Below the pieces are notes generated by a model. It did no database searches. It was not told the origin of the DNA and was given only the letters and a program-made list of their open reading frames with translations. From Xylona heveae TC161 (taxonomy: Eukaryota; Ascomycota; Xylonomycetes; Xylonales; Xylonaceae): DNA of 64,000 bases. The translations under genes were made by a program, and so were the position numbers. The stretch's first letter is position 1. Each line of letters begins with the position of its first letter. Where the stretch lies: positions 248,001 to 312,000 of the forward strand of contig NW_017264205.1 in assembly GCF_001619985.1 (NCBI RefSeq), written 5' to 3'. Shown in pieces: positions 33,652 through 46,553 of this stretch.

Positions 33652-35206
33652 TTAGTCATCCATTACAGATCGACCCAACTTGTCGCTAGATTCAAGGAGA
33701 CTGCGAAGACAAGAAATCATCAGCTCTATCCGGGCGAGAAGCATAGTAGTTTACTCACGAGTACTGCTTCACCAGAGTCCCTTCTCCACCTCTCTCCAAA
33801 TTAATGTTGAAAAGGTAAAAGTTTCCTTCATTGGTGACGACCATCACTTGTGGGCTGTTGCTGCTCATAGCAACGACACTGCGCAACGGAGTACCATTTG
33901 ATGCAGCACCGGGCGCTCTCTTTGGGATTCGAATCCATGCAAAATCTCGCATAGGCTCCCAGATTTCCGATACTGCGCTTGGTAAATAACCACCTACAGT
34001 AGCGGCAAAGCTTTTCCCAATGTTTTGAGATGAGCGGCGTATCATGCCGGCCAGGGTACCATTGTGTTTTCGAACCGCTGCGGCAGGATCATTCCCTAGA
34101 CTGGCGTTCGAAGCGTCTGCCATAGAGCTACTGCTGGGGCTAGCACTACGATCTCGTGATGGACCGACACCCTTTGCATGGATCGAACTCTCTCGAGTCG
34201 CATCAGCATGATGCCCGAGGCGGAAAATGTGGACGGTTTCGGTTGCGGAAGAGACACAAAGGAGCGTTGACGTGGCGTTGAAAGACATGTTGAAAATTCG
34301 CGCAGGCATAGAGCCTCGTCGAAACTGATAAAGTTTCTGAGCGTCGGGTACTGAAAAGACCCTTATGATGGTTCCCTTGTCAGATGCGGTGGCAAGCATT
34401 GTCCCTTCACTGTTAAGTGCTATGCATGAAAGGGGTGATCGGTGTGCTTCGACCACATTAACCGCCTCAAGTTTTACAGCGTCAAAAAGAAGAACATCTC
34501 CGCTGGTAGGAGAAACATGAGTATTGCTTGGTGGTGCGTGAGACGGAGGTGTGAACGACGACGGCGCCACTTTTTGTGGAAGAGGATATGCGAGATAGCA
34601 ATGGTCTGAAGAGGGCGAGAGCGCGCAAATAGCTTAACTCTGTCAGCATTACAATCTCAACCCGCAAATATTAAAGTTTCCATACCGTTCGGATTGGGAG
34701 AGGTTTCAATAGTATATAGTAACCTCATGTTACTTATGTCATAAAGGTATATCTGATCCTCTAATACGACCACAAGCCGTTTGCGGTTTAGACGCACCGC
34801 TAATACGGTGGTTGGAAACGTTAATTCACATATTGTGGATTGTCTCTGTAACACAGATTAGCTGTGCTTCAAATCGGAAAGTGATTCTCAATTTGAATTA
34901 AAAGATCTTCAATTTGTAGGCCAGGACCAGCCTCGACGACGTACCTTTGTATTTGTTATTTGCAGGCGGCGAGGCGACAATATCAGAGCAACCAATGACG
35001 TCGAAAAGAGCATCTCGAGAATGGCAATATCTCCTTCCGTAGTCTCGTAGCATTTTGAAAACGGTTCTGTATAGTAAATTCGGAAGCCTTTGGAGGTCCC
35101 TAAATGCCTGTTAGATATCACGTATGTGTGGAAGAGAGGTTAACGGGTACATACCAACAGCCAGATGGCTATAGTCCTGGTTAAACGTGACAAAATTCAT
35201 CGCCAT
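33652..35206 (-). CDS. ATG18: ATG18-type PROPPIN (PI3P-binding autophagy protein)
   Basis: Five exons, complement(33652-33700, 33759-34632, 34686-34845, 34945-35099, 35155-35206); 429 aa, the normal size. It starts [26 protein letters not shown], the conserved first blade of PROPPIN beta-propellers. The FRRG phosphoinositide motif is present ([13 protein letters not shown]), as are the blade motifs [22 protein letters not shown] and the variable loop of about 90 residues rich in Ser ([11 protein letters not shown]). Atg18 binds PI3P and PI(3,5)P2 on the phagophore and vacuole, works with Atg2 in autophagosome growth, and controls vacuole size. A second ATG two codons in (35200) is possible. 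The start faces PPM2 across 523 bp. Confidence 0.95.
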
Positions 35207-35729
35207 CTTGAGAATGAAGCAATTTAGGGTATTGTATATCTTATGTCTGGGAGACGACAGCTGAAATGGTCATGAAGTAGGTGTCACTATCGTCGCCGCT
35301 GCTGCCTTCGGTTCTGTACAGCTAATTCTTTGGCCTGACATTGACAGCTGCATTAGGTCGCAAGTGACTGGAAAGACATTTAGAAGTAATCTGTAATCGA
35401 ACTTGACCAGGTATGATAACTCCAAAGCAGAAGAGTACAAGCTCTTGGATTTTGTCGTCGATAAGACAATGCGACACCCCCCAATGGTTGGAGGTTCCGT
35501 AAAGCACAGCTATCGGCGGAGACGTAGGCGGTGATACATCGGCGGTTGTCGGCTTGCGACTTGGGAGTTAAGCTTAGCTCGGCAACTCCCGCCTCTATCC
35601 TACGCACAGACCAACCACATGATGCGCACGTAAAATATCCATCTGCAGGGTCCTTTTCCCATAAGGCAGTCACAGGACCCCTGCGCGTGTAACCCGGTAG
35701 CCCATCATAGGTAAAACAAATTAATAGCC
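35207..35729. other. Divergent promoter region ATG18 / PPM2
   Basis: A 523-bp bidirectional spacer. A 97-codon minus-strand open frame runs through it with one C-x2-C pair, but no family match or splice context was seen. Confidence 0.5.
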
Positions 35730-38700
35730 ATGATGGAGCCGGTGAAGAAAATTCCTAGGCCTTCGCAGGCGACGAAGAGGGAGAAGCAAGATGACTCCGT
35801 CATGGGCGTAAGAAACAGAAATTTACACTATGGGCTTCAGCCTGAATCTTGGCTGATATCAATGTGAATGCAGACCAATAATAGCAGTATTGTATCAAAA
35901 AGGAGCGTTGAGAGAATATACTATTCTCATGAGCCTCAATTTTTCAGACATTTTGTCAAGAAGCCCCAGCGGCGGGCACCTTTGATCAATCGTGGCTACT
36001 GGCTACGAATGTATGCCATTGACTACGTTGTCCGACAATTCTTGGCGGAGCCATCCCAAAAGCAAAAAGTCATTATTAATCTAGGTTGTGGGTAGTAAGT
36101 ACGCCAATGCATTCAAAATATAGTGGATTCCTCATTGCTGATTTTGTGCAGCGATCCTTTGCCCTTTCAATGCTTGACCCGGTGGGGCGAGGATTGTCAG
36201 GGCGTCAAATTTCTTGATGTGGACTACCCACAGCTCATGGAAAGAAAACGCGAGATGATTGTAGCTTCGGAGAATTTGCATGGACTACTGTCCCATATGG
36301 AGATCGGCCAGCCCAAGGAAGCCGTCAAGCTGAGAAGCGATCAATATCTTGCCGTAGGCTGCGACTTGCGGCAGGTTGACAGCCTCGAGAAAATCTTAAG
36401 TAAAGACTTGAAGCTTTCTGACTGCATTATACTCTGTGTGGCCGAGGTGTCTATCACTTATATGGATATCGAAGCAGCTGATGCCGTCATACGGTGGGGC
36501 GCTCAATATGAGAATAGTAAGTGGACTTCTTTTCCTCAACCGTGCCAGGTCCATCCCAATTTCTTTCACTTCCTTTTTCCCTTTTCTATGAGGGATCCGG
36601 CTTCATTCTAGATGCTATATATCCTCCCATCAGGCGGTAAACTGACTTAATATGGACAGTCTGGTTTGGCCTGCTCGAGCAGATTATTCCTGATGGTCCA
36701 GAGCATCCCTTCGCGAAGACAATGTTTCAGCATTTTACCAAGCTGAATACCCCTCTTAAATCTGTAAAGAAATACCCCACATTAGATGCACAGAAGCAGC
36801 GATTCGTCAACGCCGGTTGGCCTCTTCCTTTTGCAGAGAGTCTTTGGGAGCTGTGGAAAAAGCCTAGCTTTTTGTCCTCGGAGCAGCGGAAAGCCTTAGA
36901 CTCCATCGAGCCATTTGATGAGTGGGAAGAATTTGCACTCTTCGCGTCTCACTATCTTTTGTTGATTGCTAGAAAACCTAGCAAACTTGATCATTCAAAG
37001 CGTGAAGAATCCGTAACGAACGGTTCCCATCACGAGGAGAGGACAGAGCCTGCTGTCGACATCAGCTATTCTGAAAATCCCCCGAGTGAAGGTCGAAGGC
37101 GATTCGGCGCGGCAGTTAATATCACGCCATCAAAGGCAATTTATCATGGTGGTCTGGGTACGCAGACGCGCTTGAGCACGATAGATATCTATTCGCAAGA
37201 ACGCATGGAACCGGGCGAATTCAGCGAAGAAATTTTAGTACCTCCTTTCACAGCTCGAAAATGTCATACTATGACACGCCTTGGAGACGGATCATTGCTA
37301 CTTGTTGGCGGTCGCACCTCGCCTGACAAGTCAATGGCAGATTGCTGGTTGGCATCTAACGGCACTTGGCAAAGAGTAGACGATATTCCTATCCCGAGGT
37401 ATAGGCACTGCGCCTGCGCAATTTCTCATCGTAGTCCCGCAGGGACAAGCTATCGTATACTAGCCGCTGGCGGCAAAAGTAATGGCTGCAACGTCCTGGG
37501 CGACTGGCTCATCTGGGACGCTCAGAAGGGCTGGCATGCGCCAGAGATCAGCGGTGACGTCCCCAGCCCTCGGTTTGGCGCGTCAATGATGGCTTCTTCA
37601 GCCTCGAGTGGTATCCTTCTCGGAGGGATGGCGGCAGATGGCACCGTCTTGGAGGAGTACTGGGAGTGGTACGTGGAGGAGAACGAGTCATTGCGAATGA
37701 GCTTCCGAAATCGGACTCAAGATGCCATTCGATCAAAAATTGGTCGGATTGGAATCAATCGGTTTGGCGCAGCACTTGTTCCTTCCACACTCGGGCCTCT
37801 AATCCTAGGAGGTGTTACTGGACTTGGAATGCTTGGCTTCGAAGATGAAATCCTTATCCTAAACCCAAATGACGTTTCATTTTCTAGAATCAATGTCACG
37901 CTCGACGGTCCACGTCCTCTGCTTGCAGGCTTTTCCGCAACGGAACAAGCAACAGACAGTAGCACGGATGGCGTGGCTATTTTCGGAGGAGGAGCTGTTT
38001 GCTTCTCTTTTGGAACGTACTGGAACGACGGGGTCTGGACTCTAAAGACATCTTCGGACAAGATTGCCAACTGGCGGTTGGCGATCGCGCCAAAAAATAC
38101 TACACCTTCCGTCCTGGATACGCCTTCAGTTGATACGAATTCTTCAATACCATCCTCCATTACTTCAGCTCTCTTTCCTCAAACCACTACCATTCCTAGG
38201 GTCAGGGTTCAACATGCCAGAGAATTCAACAAAATCTTAGCTGCCGGTCAACCTGTCATTCTTGAAGGCGGTGACATTGGACCTTGTGCCGAGCTATGGA
38301 CAAGCCAATATTTGAAAGAGAAACTTGGGACAGATCGTTCGGTATGTAGAGGTTGATCGCCCAGACCTTCCATATGTTTCCGACTGTGAACAAGTAATTA
38401 ACAACGTGTCATTAGATTGTTGTTCATGAGGCTCAGGCCAAAGACATGGACTTTACTTCTAAAAACTTTTCGTACACCACGAAGAGGCTGGAGGAATTTC
38501 TTGACGCTATAGATGACGGACACAAGATGTACCTTCGTGCGCTTTCCGCCGACAAGCCGGCCGATAAGGCGTCCATGCTTGCAGATGATTTCCCACAGAT
38601 TGCGGCAGACTTTCGAGTCCCTTCGGAGCTTGAATTCGTCGCGAAAAACATGCACAGTTCGCCTTTGCGCATCTCAGGTCCTGTCAATATGTGGCTGCAC

Positions 38701-39442
38701 TATGATGTATGTGTCTTCTCTCCTTTGGATAATGCACTGTATCAAGTAAAGAGCTCATGAATGTCTAAAACAGGTGATGGCAAACGTCTATTGCCAAATC
38801 CGCGGTTCTAAGCGCCTACTGCTCTTTCCACCTCGCGACGTTTCTCATCTTCACTTCGCGCCAGGAGCCTCAAGTTCCCCAGTAAATGTCTTTGCGGCGG
38901 AGGCTGCATCCGCGCAATTAGCACGGAGTCGCGACCCAGTGGCAGAAACACAAAGTGTCGACCGACTCCCGGCCACACAAGCGCCTATTTCTCCCACCAC
39001 CCTAGCACATATTTCTGCGCTGTCTCACACGCATCCTCATGAAGCCAATTTAAGGCCTGGCGATATCCTTTTCCTTCCTCCTTTATGGCTTCACACTGCA
39101 ACTGTTGCAGCACCGTCTCCTGGTGAGCAAGGACCGAGTGACAAGCCAAATTCTGCAAATGCAAGCGCTACCAGTATTGCTGTGAATATATTTTTTCGAA
39201 ACTTAGACTCAAAGCCCGGCGACAGTACGAATGGCAAAAGTGGATCTGGGGCAGGTTCTAACTTTTATGCCGCTGGCAAAGATGTGTATGGAAACAGAGA
39301 TCTCCGGCCCTACGAAACAGGTCGCAGGGACGTTGATCGTATCGCAAAAGGGTTTGACGCACTCCCTAGGGATATACGGAGGTTTTATCTGGAACGTCTG
39401 GCACTTGAATTGCTAGATAAAGCAAGGGAACGGGGTGGATAG
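35730..39442 (+). CDS. PPM2: tRNA wybutosine-synthesising protein 4 (methyltransferase-Kelch-JmjC)
   Basis: Six exons, 35730-35807, 35874-36094, 36152-36516, 36660-38341, 38416-38706, 38774-39442; 1101 aa. The first exon gives DDSVMG, which joins [17 protein letters not shown], the typical start of the SAM methyltransferase domain; NLGCGYDPLPF is the SAM-binding loop and [12 protein letters not shown] follows. A Kelch propeller covers about residues 350-650 ([30 protein letters not shown]). The C-terminus is a JmjC/cupin-like domain with HYD as the likely metal HxD and a distal His in [11 protein letters not shown]. Ppm2/TYW4 does the last methylation and methoxycarbonylation of wybutosine at G37 of tRNA-Phe. 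Leucine carboxyl methyltransferase PPM1 is shorter and lacks Kelch, so it is excluded. Confidence 0.95.
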
Positions 39443-40843
39443 AAAAGCTTTTTTTTTGTAAAAAAGTTGGAACACGTCACATCTGAATAGAGCAAAATGG
39501 CTGCACAGGTTGAAATTTATCCAGTGCCGCTATATCTAGTACAACGCGATTATTTAACGCCTGTTACGATAGGAAAATAGCAGACAGAGAGTACAAGATC
39601 AATATGGCAATGTCACTGGCAAAAAAACAAAAAAATACAATCGACGGGGTTATTGGCTGGGTTTTTGAATGATATAATAAGACCGGACGACCGCCCGAAG
39701 TCGGCTGGCAAGACATCATCGAAGCGCCTAAGGCGCCTCATGCGCAAAAGCTAATGTAGCTAAGGGTCTCTTAGCGCGATCACTAACCGAATTAGGAAAA
39801 TTTCAAATGTCGTCGAACGTCTACAGAATTTAACCGCGATTTTTCTCCTCAGAACCAGGATCTCAACAAAGGGGTCTTATGAAGTTCAAAATTTCGATAC
39901 TCCATAAGGAGGAATTAAATCCTCGAAGCTCTGGAAGATTTGTGTGAAAGTTCGAATTCTGTAGACGTCCGACGATAGTTGCAGGATTACCCAATTGGGA
40001 AATATATTAATATGGGTGACCGTAGAACTGAGAGCGCTAGCGATGCTTGAGACTTTGGCGATAGATTCGAAAAGCCGGATTGGGAAATGCAGATTATCGT
40101 CGGACATCTACGGAATTGCATTTCCCATACAAAACCCAAGACCCGAGTTTTTGATAAATGATCCTTATGAAGTTCGAAATTTCGATACCTCATAAGGAGG
40201 AATTAAACTCCCGGGGCTCTGGGGGCATTGTATGGAAGTGCGAATTGTGTAGACGTTCGACGATGATTGTGGGATTACCCTTTTAGGAAATAAGTCGTAA
40301 ATGGGTGACCGGAGCCAGTAACGTTAGCGGCAGTGGCTGTTGAGGCTTGGTGGCAAGGCATGGATTTGAAATGGCGAAGTCAGGACACGCAAATTGTCGT
40401 CGAAAGTCTACCAGATCCAAGTGGTCTTACAAAGACCTCTCGTCGACATTCTGATAAAAGGGTCTTATGAAGTTTCAAATCTCGATACGTCATAAGGAGG
40501 ACTCAATCCCTCGAGGCTTTGGTGGCATCTGCGGGAGGTCAAATGGCGTAGACGTTTGACGATGTTTTGGGATTGCCGTATTCGGTAGTTTTGTGATGGC
40601 TCGCGCGCATGCGAATCGTAACCGGCGGTACTCACGGCTCTTGCCTAGAACCGCTACCGACCGTCTCTTTTCTCAAATAAGCACTGACAGAACAGGAGAA
40701 TCGCACAGTCATGACTTTTCTTTATTTCGTCGTTTTTGAATTCCCAAATGCTTGTCTGAAGACGGCCCTAAACAATATAACTGTGATTTCCAGACAGCAG
40801 TCTTTGAAAACTCAACGAATGATGGGCAAAAGATAGACCCTTA
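39443..40843. other. Convergent intergenic region PPM2 / DBR1
   Basis: 1.4 kb between two stop codons. The first 370 bp show nothing clear. From about 39808 to 40580 it holds three tandem palindromic units, described separately. No protein-coding signal was found. Confidence 0.6.
39808..40580. repeat. Three tandem diverged long inverted-repeat units
   Basis: The core CTTATGAAGTT...TCGATAC...CATAAGGAGG occurs at 39876, 40164 and 40464, a period of 288 and 300 bp. In each unit a left arm of the form TCGTCGAACGTCTACAGAAT and a right arm of the form TTCTGTAGACGTCCGACGA flank the core: 39811-39830/39955-39974 (one mismatch), 40096-40117/40243-40264 (four), about 40396-40410/40549-40563 (three). 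The core of unit 2 holds CCTTATGA/TCATAAGG around the palindrome TCGAAATTTCGA. So each unit is a 160-170-bp quasi-palindrome and the units are joined by about 120 bp of weakly similar spacer. Confidence 0.85.
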
Positions 40844-42793
40844 TCACCAACCTCCCGGCGCTCGATGTCCTCGGCCTCCTCGGCCTCCTCGGCCCCGACT
40901 TCCTCGTCCTCGTCCGCTGCCGCGGAAACCGCCACCTCCTCGCCCACGATATCCGCCACCGCTTGCGCCACCACGCGGAGCATCTGGCCGAGGGCCAATG
41001 CGCATCCGCTCTGCTCTCTGCTCCTCGGTCGCGTCAAATGGATTGTCGATATCTAGGAGCTCGCAGAATCTGCTAGTCTGCGGATTTGTGTACTCGGATG
41101 GCTGCTCGGGAACACGTGGACCGCGAACAGGATCATATATTGGAGCAGTGATCTCGAAATTATCAGGGACAACCATTTTTCCCGGCTTCACAACGTGTTC
41201 CTCCACCCACTCCTCTTCCTTTTCGATTAGTGGTCGATAGTAAGCTTCGCCCTGATCACGAGGCAATGAAGCACTTGGATCTCCTAACTTGAGGTCATTC
41301 GCAAAGACTCGAGTGATTGCAAGCCACTCTTTATCATACTCGAGACGAAATGGCCTTGTTGATGAAGATGTACTGGAACCCGATGGTCTCCCGTCAGACG
41401 AACCTTCGGATGATGTTAAGGCGCAGGGAGGAGGGATATCGAGGATCTGAAGGAACTTCCGATTTGGAAGACACTTGTCTAAGGCAAGAAACCGAGTCGA
41501 TTTATTGAAAATATCTGTTTGTAGTGGCGGATGTGATTGCACCGTTGCAGATGGATCTTGGCGGAAGAATGATTCGGGAAGTTGTGCACGCAGTTCATCT
41601 GATATTCCCTCCTGGGATGTTGGGCCAGGTTGGACTTGCATATTAGAGATATTATCAGCGTTGCCAGTTGATATGACAGTGCGCCCCTCTTCCGGCACAG
41701 CGCTGACTGAGGTGTCAACTTCATCGTCTAGATCCAGCTGGATCTCCTCATCATTTGACACGACGGCCGGAGCATTCGATTCAGATCGAGGAGGTACTGG
41801 CGCAACTTCATCCTCATCCATATCGATTTCAATCTCCTCTTCGTTTCGGCTCGGGCCAGTTGATTCTATTGGCGGCTCATTTCCAGGTGCGAGCTCAAAC
41901 GGGCGCACCCCTGAACCTCCAGTGGCATCTGCAGCCGGCGAATCATGTTCAACGACTGCAGCATATTTGATATGTAGATGTGCAGAGAACCAATATGGAG
42001 GTCTTAAGCGCTCTAGGACATACTTGGCGGCTGTGCTGCCAAGCCGTCCACTTCGTGCATCTGCCTCAAAAAGGTCCTTTTTCGCAAAGAGGGATTTATA
42101 ATTTCCTTTCCATTCGATCCCTTTCGGCCAGTCATGGCTGATACCAATGTCTACTTGAGTCCTTATTTGAAGCATCTTCCTGATATCGATTTCCCGGACG
42201 TGGTATATGCTCTTCACATCATCCTGATTGTATGGTAATCTTTCATAATGAGGTTTGTTGTAATTATACCCCTTCCAAATACCGGAAAATCCAGCAATGC
42301 GCAAGGGACCAAGTCTAATGACATTAGCTGCTCCCAGATAATAAATATTGGGTGCTACCCATCCACCGTAGTATAGCTCAAAGAGATGGTTACCGGCTTC
42401 ATGATTGCCGCCAACAAAGATGGTGAGATATGGCGCTTTCCGAGCGCCAGAGTAGTATTCATGGAAATCGCCAATCTCGCGAAATTTGATAGGCACAGAC
42501 ATGCAGTTCAGGTCTTGAGCATTGCGGACTGCCTGACTGTGTCAATGGTAATAAGAAGTGTTGGGGCCGGATAGCTTACCTGAAAGTCACCACCGATTAC
42601 GAGCAAATCAATGCCGTCCCATTTGTTGACTTCGCAAGCTTTCTCAATTGATGCGTATATCGCATTCAAAGTGCCATGGCCCTGGTAATGACCTACATGA
42701 GCCTGAATTCTCTTCAATGCACGTGCTTTTGAGCCTTACACAACCCTCCACCGCGATACGCAAAGATTGCGTCTCGAATAATTGAGGAGACAT
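40844..42793 (-). CDS. DBR1: RNA lariat debranching enzyme
   Basis: Three exons, complement(40844-42532, 42580-42681, 42740-42793); 614 aa. The first exon MSPQLFETQSLRIAVEGC joins GHGTLNAIYAS, then IDLLVIGGDFQ joins AVRNAQDLNCMSVP; these are the first metallophosphoesterase motifs. The others follow: VGGNHE, GISHDWP and FSAHLHIKYA. The conserved Dbr1 C-terminal domain (about 470-560, ITRVFANDLKLGDP) is present after an acidic linker. The tail is a 40-residue RGG/Gly-rich stretch ending HRAPGGW, longer than I expect for yeast Dbr1. The enzyme cuts the 2'-5' bond of excised intron lariats in the nucleus, a relevant job in such an intron-rich genome. Confidence 0.96.
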
Positions 42794-43903
42794 GATGTGA
42801 TATTAAAAGTGTTTTAAAATTATCCACCACCGATTAGAGCATTATTGCCGCGGCGTTTGATATTTCGCCACTGTTATATGCAACTGTCTGAAGTAAACAG
42901 TAATAATTGCGCGACCCCGGACGAGGGAACTTTTCTGGGGAGTGAGTTTTGGTCACTATTAGGTAAGCGACAGGACCTTGGAGGCCAAATGCCCTGAGCT
43001 GGTCGCTCAACTTTGAACTTAAAAGCTTCGCATTGTCAGCAAGTCTTTCCTTGACATTATTTGGCTAATGTTGTCTCAACCTTCCTTCAAACACTTCAAT
43101 GGGAGAGCAGGAACGTCGAATTCGAACTATATGGCCCCTTACAGCGAGCGTTTCTCTGGGTCTCAAAACTGAACACTTGCTGCGCTTGTAACAACACGGG
43201 CTGGTCCACGACTTGTTTGCGTCACGACAACCCTTCTTCACAGCTTCAGCTTCCTCATGCGTACTTCTGTCGGAATGAGGAACTCAAGCATACATTGGCT
43301 TGTATAATGACATCTGAGTGGATGGGCATTCGATTGGGATGAGTTTGGAGTTATATGAGGCTAATCATGAGGGAAACGACAACGATGTTTTCTTCAAATT
43401 TCTAGCCCTAGTGCTGTTGGGAGAGAATATTGGCTCATATCAGCTTGCCTCAGACAGCGCGTTCATTTGATGATTGGACGTTCAAACAAGACTGGGGAGA
43501 TGTTCTTGCTTGTCGCGATCGTGATTCCAGCCACAGTGGCGGTGCGAGGTGATACGGCGATCGCCGCACTGAATCAGCTTGGGTCCCTCGGTCGAGGGGC
43601 TGACAGGCGACATCACCAAGAACCTTGACTCGCTAAACCCCACTACTACCGTGCCGAAGCCTCTGGATCAACGAAATTTCGACCCCACTAAATAATCTAG
43701 AAGAATCTCAAGGGTAAAACGAATCATCGCCAAAAATACCGTGCCTGCTTTTCTTCTGCCCCGCTCAATAATTAATAATCCGCTTTTCCGTATTCTTTCG
43801 CCGTCGCAATTCTTTTTAAGGATTGGATTTCCCGCATAAAAGGCCAAGGAAGCATATTTCTTCACACGGAAAGCTTTGCGCCGTAAACTACCGAAACGCA
43901 GAT
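42794..43903. other. Divergent intergenic region DBR1 / ZPR1
   Basis: A 1.1-kb spacer with both promoters. No gene was recognised; open frames are under 95 codons without motifs. Confidence 0.5.
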
Positions 43904-45520
43904 ATGGATCAGAATCAGAACCCCGATTTGTTCCAGGATGTTGGGAGGAAGGCAGAGGGTCTCAGCGCACAGAATCCTGCCACGGGCGAGGAGGAGCGCA
44001 AGCCCGTCGAAGAAGTTGAAAGTCTTTGCATGAACTGTCACCAGAACGTAAGTTGTTTTCTATCTGGGGGATTTGAGGATTACAACAATTAACCCATTTT
44101 AGGGAATCACGCGCCTTTTATTGACAAGAATTCCCTACTTCCGTGAGATTGTGATCATGTCGTTCTCTTGCCCGCATTGCGGATTCCAGAATTCAGAAAT
44201 TCAGCCGGCCGGCGAGATTCAACAGCGGGGTTCCAAATATACTTTCACTGTGGAACACAGCGATGACCTTCAACGTCAGGTTGTTAAGAGTGACACCTCC
44301 GTGTTCAGAATTGAGGACCTCGATTTGGAGATTCCTGCGGGACGTGGCCAGCTCTCTAACGTGGAAGGTATTATTTCCATGATCAAGCAAGATCTTTCAG
44401 AGCAGCAGGAAGACCGAAAACAAGCTGCACCCGAAGTCTACGAAAAGATTGAGCAGATTACACAGCAGCTCGGTAGCTTCCTTGGTGGCTCCAGCTTCCC
44501 CTTCAAGATCTCCCTCGACGACCCTGCTGGCAACTCCTGGATAGAGCCTTCTCCGCTAGACAAGGGAAATAAGTTGACAAAGATTGAGTACACCCGAAGT
44601 GCTCAGGAAAACGCCGCCTTGGGTTTGGCCGATACGACCGGCGCTCCGTCCACCGAGATCAGACCTGAATACAAGGCCAATCAAATGGTGCCCGCGGGGC
44701 CACCAGGGACTAGTGAAGCCACCGAAGAGGAGGATATTGTGGAGGGGCAGGTGTACTCCTTCCCTGCGTCGTGTCCGGGATGCGTCAAGCCTTGCATGAC
44801 CAACATGAAGATGGTCAACATTCCTTTCTTCAAGCAAGTTGTCATCATGAGCACTGTTTGTGATCACTGTGGATGTGAGTTTGAGCGCTCCCCCTCGTTT
44901 TTGGATAGGTAGCTAACATATTGGTGCTAGATCGTAGCAATGAAGTGAGAACTGGTGGTGAGATTCCTGAAAAGGGTCGTCGCATTACTCTCAAGGTCAA
45001 CTCTGCGGAGGATCTCAGCCGCGACATTCTTAAATCTGAAACCTGTGCGCTCCAGTGCCCTGATCTTTCTTTGGAAGTACAGCCTGGCACAATGGGTGGC
45101 CGCTTTACGACAGTCGAGGGACTTCTCACTCAAGTTCGGGACGATCTCAAAGCTCAAATCTTTGAGACCGAAGGCGCCAGCCATGATTCCATGCTCCCGG
45201 ATCAAAAGACTGCCTGGGAGAACTTCTTCAACAAGATCACTGATGCCATCGAAGGGAAGACCAAGTTCACTGTTGTGCTCGAGGATCCGATCGCTGGCAG
45301 TTACGTCCAAAGTTTTACTGCGCCAGAGCCAGATCCTCAACTCCAAGTTGAAGACTATGTGCGGACAGATTTGGAAGAAGAGGAGCTCGGTCTCAAAGAT
45401 ATGAAGGTTGAGGGCTATGAGAACAACGCAGAGGAGAAAGCGGCGCCCGATGCCGACGAGGTCATGGCAGAGGCCAATGCTCGCATGGCGGAGATTAACG
45501 AGGCAGATAGAGGACATTAA
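43904..45520 (+). CDS. ZPR1: Zinc-finger protein ZPR1
   Basis: Three exons, 43904-44047, 44103-44874, 44931-45520; 501 aa. It has the tandem ZPR1 plan. Finger 1 is CMNCHQN...CPHCGFQN, and finger 2 is CPGCVKP...CDHCGYRSNE, whose last part crosses an intron. Each finger is followed by a double-stranded beta-helix block with GEI-Q/E-G (PAGEIQQRGSKYTFTV and GGEIPEKGRRITLKV) and the PGTMGGRFTTVEGLL signature. The acidic C-terminus is family-typical. Zpr1 is an essential chaperone for eEF1A folding and shuttles to the nucleus under growth signals. Confidence 0.96.
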
Positions 45521-45896
45521 AAGCGACGAGTAGGATTTCTTTTTGATACAGCGAATCATTAGAAGAGGACGACAGTCCTCCGGCGGGCATGATATGAATT
45601 GCGATGATCTCATGATTTATGTATAGATATACAAGGCTCAGCATGTGTGCTCCAAATTGGGATGCAAATTTACGCCTATTGTATTTTCACGTGCGTAATG
45701 GTGTTAGATGTTTTATTTGATGATCTCTGGGGTGGTGGAGACGAAATTGGCGGTAGTTGCGAGATTCGGAAATCGAGACAACTTGCCTCGAGCATGAAGC
45801 ATATAAAAATTTATTTAAATTCGTACATTGAATTATGGTGGTCTATTCGTGACAATCGTACAGGAAATGTCTTCGACGATGGAAATCATGACACCA
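45521..45896. other. Convergent 3' flank ZPR1 / cyclophilin
   Basis: 376 bp between stop codons, probably the two 3' UTRs. Nothing else was seen. Confidence 0.5.
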
Positions 45897-46553
45897 TCAA
45901 CCAGCGAGAGGGTTTGCGTGGATAGAGACTCGCTCAATCGTCACCTTTTCCTTGGGTCGAAACTTTTTATCAACCTCCAACGCTTCGATTTTATCCATGG
46001 TGCTATGGGATCCTTCGATCACTTTTCCAAAAACCGTATTCTTTCCGTCCAGCTGCGGCTGTGGGCCATATGTAATGAAGAATTGACTGCCGTTGCTGTC
46101 TGGTCCTTTGTTGGCCATGCTCACCATGCCGCGAGCATTGTGTCGCAGCGCCGGGCGGAATTCATCCTCAAATGTGCCACCCCATACGGATTCACCGCCT
46201 TTGCCCTTGCCTGACGGGTCGCCGCCTTGCAAAATGAAATTTGCGATGTTGCGATGGAAGGTCGTATTGTCGTAGTAATTTGACGCGCAGAGAGCGAGAA
46301 AGTTCTACAAGCAAAATTCAAACATATTAGACACTGGCTTGGCTCTGATATTGGAAGATGCAACGACTTTACGGGAAGCTTACCTCTGCGGTCTTGGGTA
46401 CACTTTCGCAAAAGATCTCGATCTTAAGATCCCCAAAATTTGTGTGAAGCTATAGCGAAGGATTTAAGATTAGCCACAGTTGACCACATTCGAATTGCAA
46501 AAAGAAAGATCAGAACTTAATATGGCTCAACATTGGCTTACCGTCACCGACAT
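45897..46553 (-). CDS. Cyclophilin PPIase, PPIL3/Cyp10 type
   Basis: Three exons, complement(45897-46304, 46384-46449, 46542-46553); 161 aa, exactly the PPIL3 length. The first coding exon is only 12 nt (MSVT). The domain starts [24 protein letters not shown] and has [15 protein letters not shown] (catalytic Arg), [13 protein letters not shown] and [10 protein letters not shown]. There is no signal peptide or RNA-binding domain. In other species PPIL3 belongs to the spliceosome-associated cyclophilins. The gene converges with ZPR1 and diverges from the arrestin-like gene. Confidence 0.93.

Noticed and set aside
35380-35673. 97-codon minus-strand frame with a C-x2-C pair
   Set aside because: It lies in the divergent promoter of ATG18 and PPM2, has a single Cys pair and no recognisable fold.
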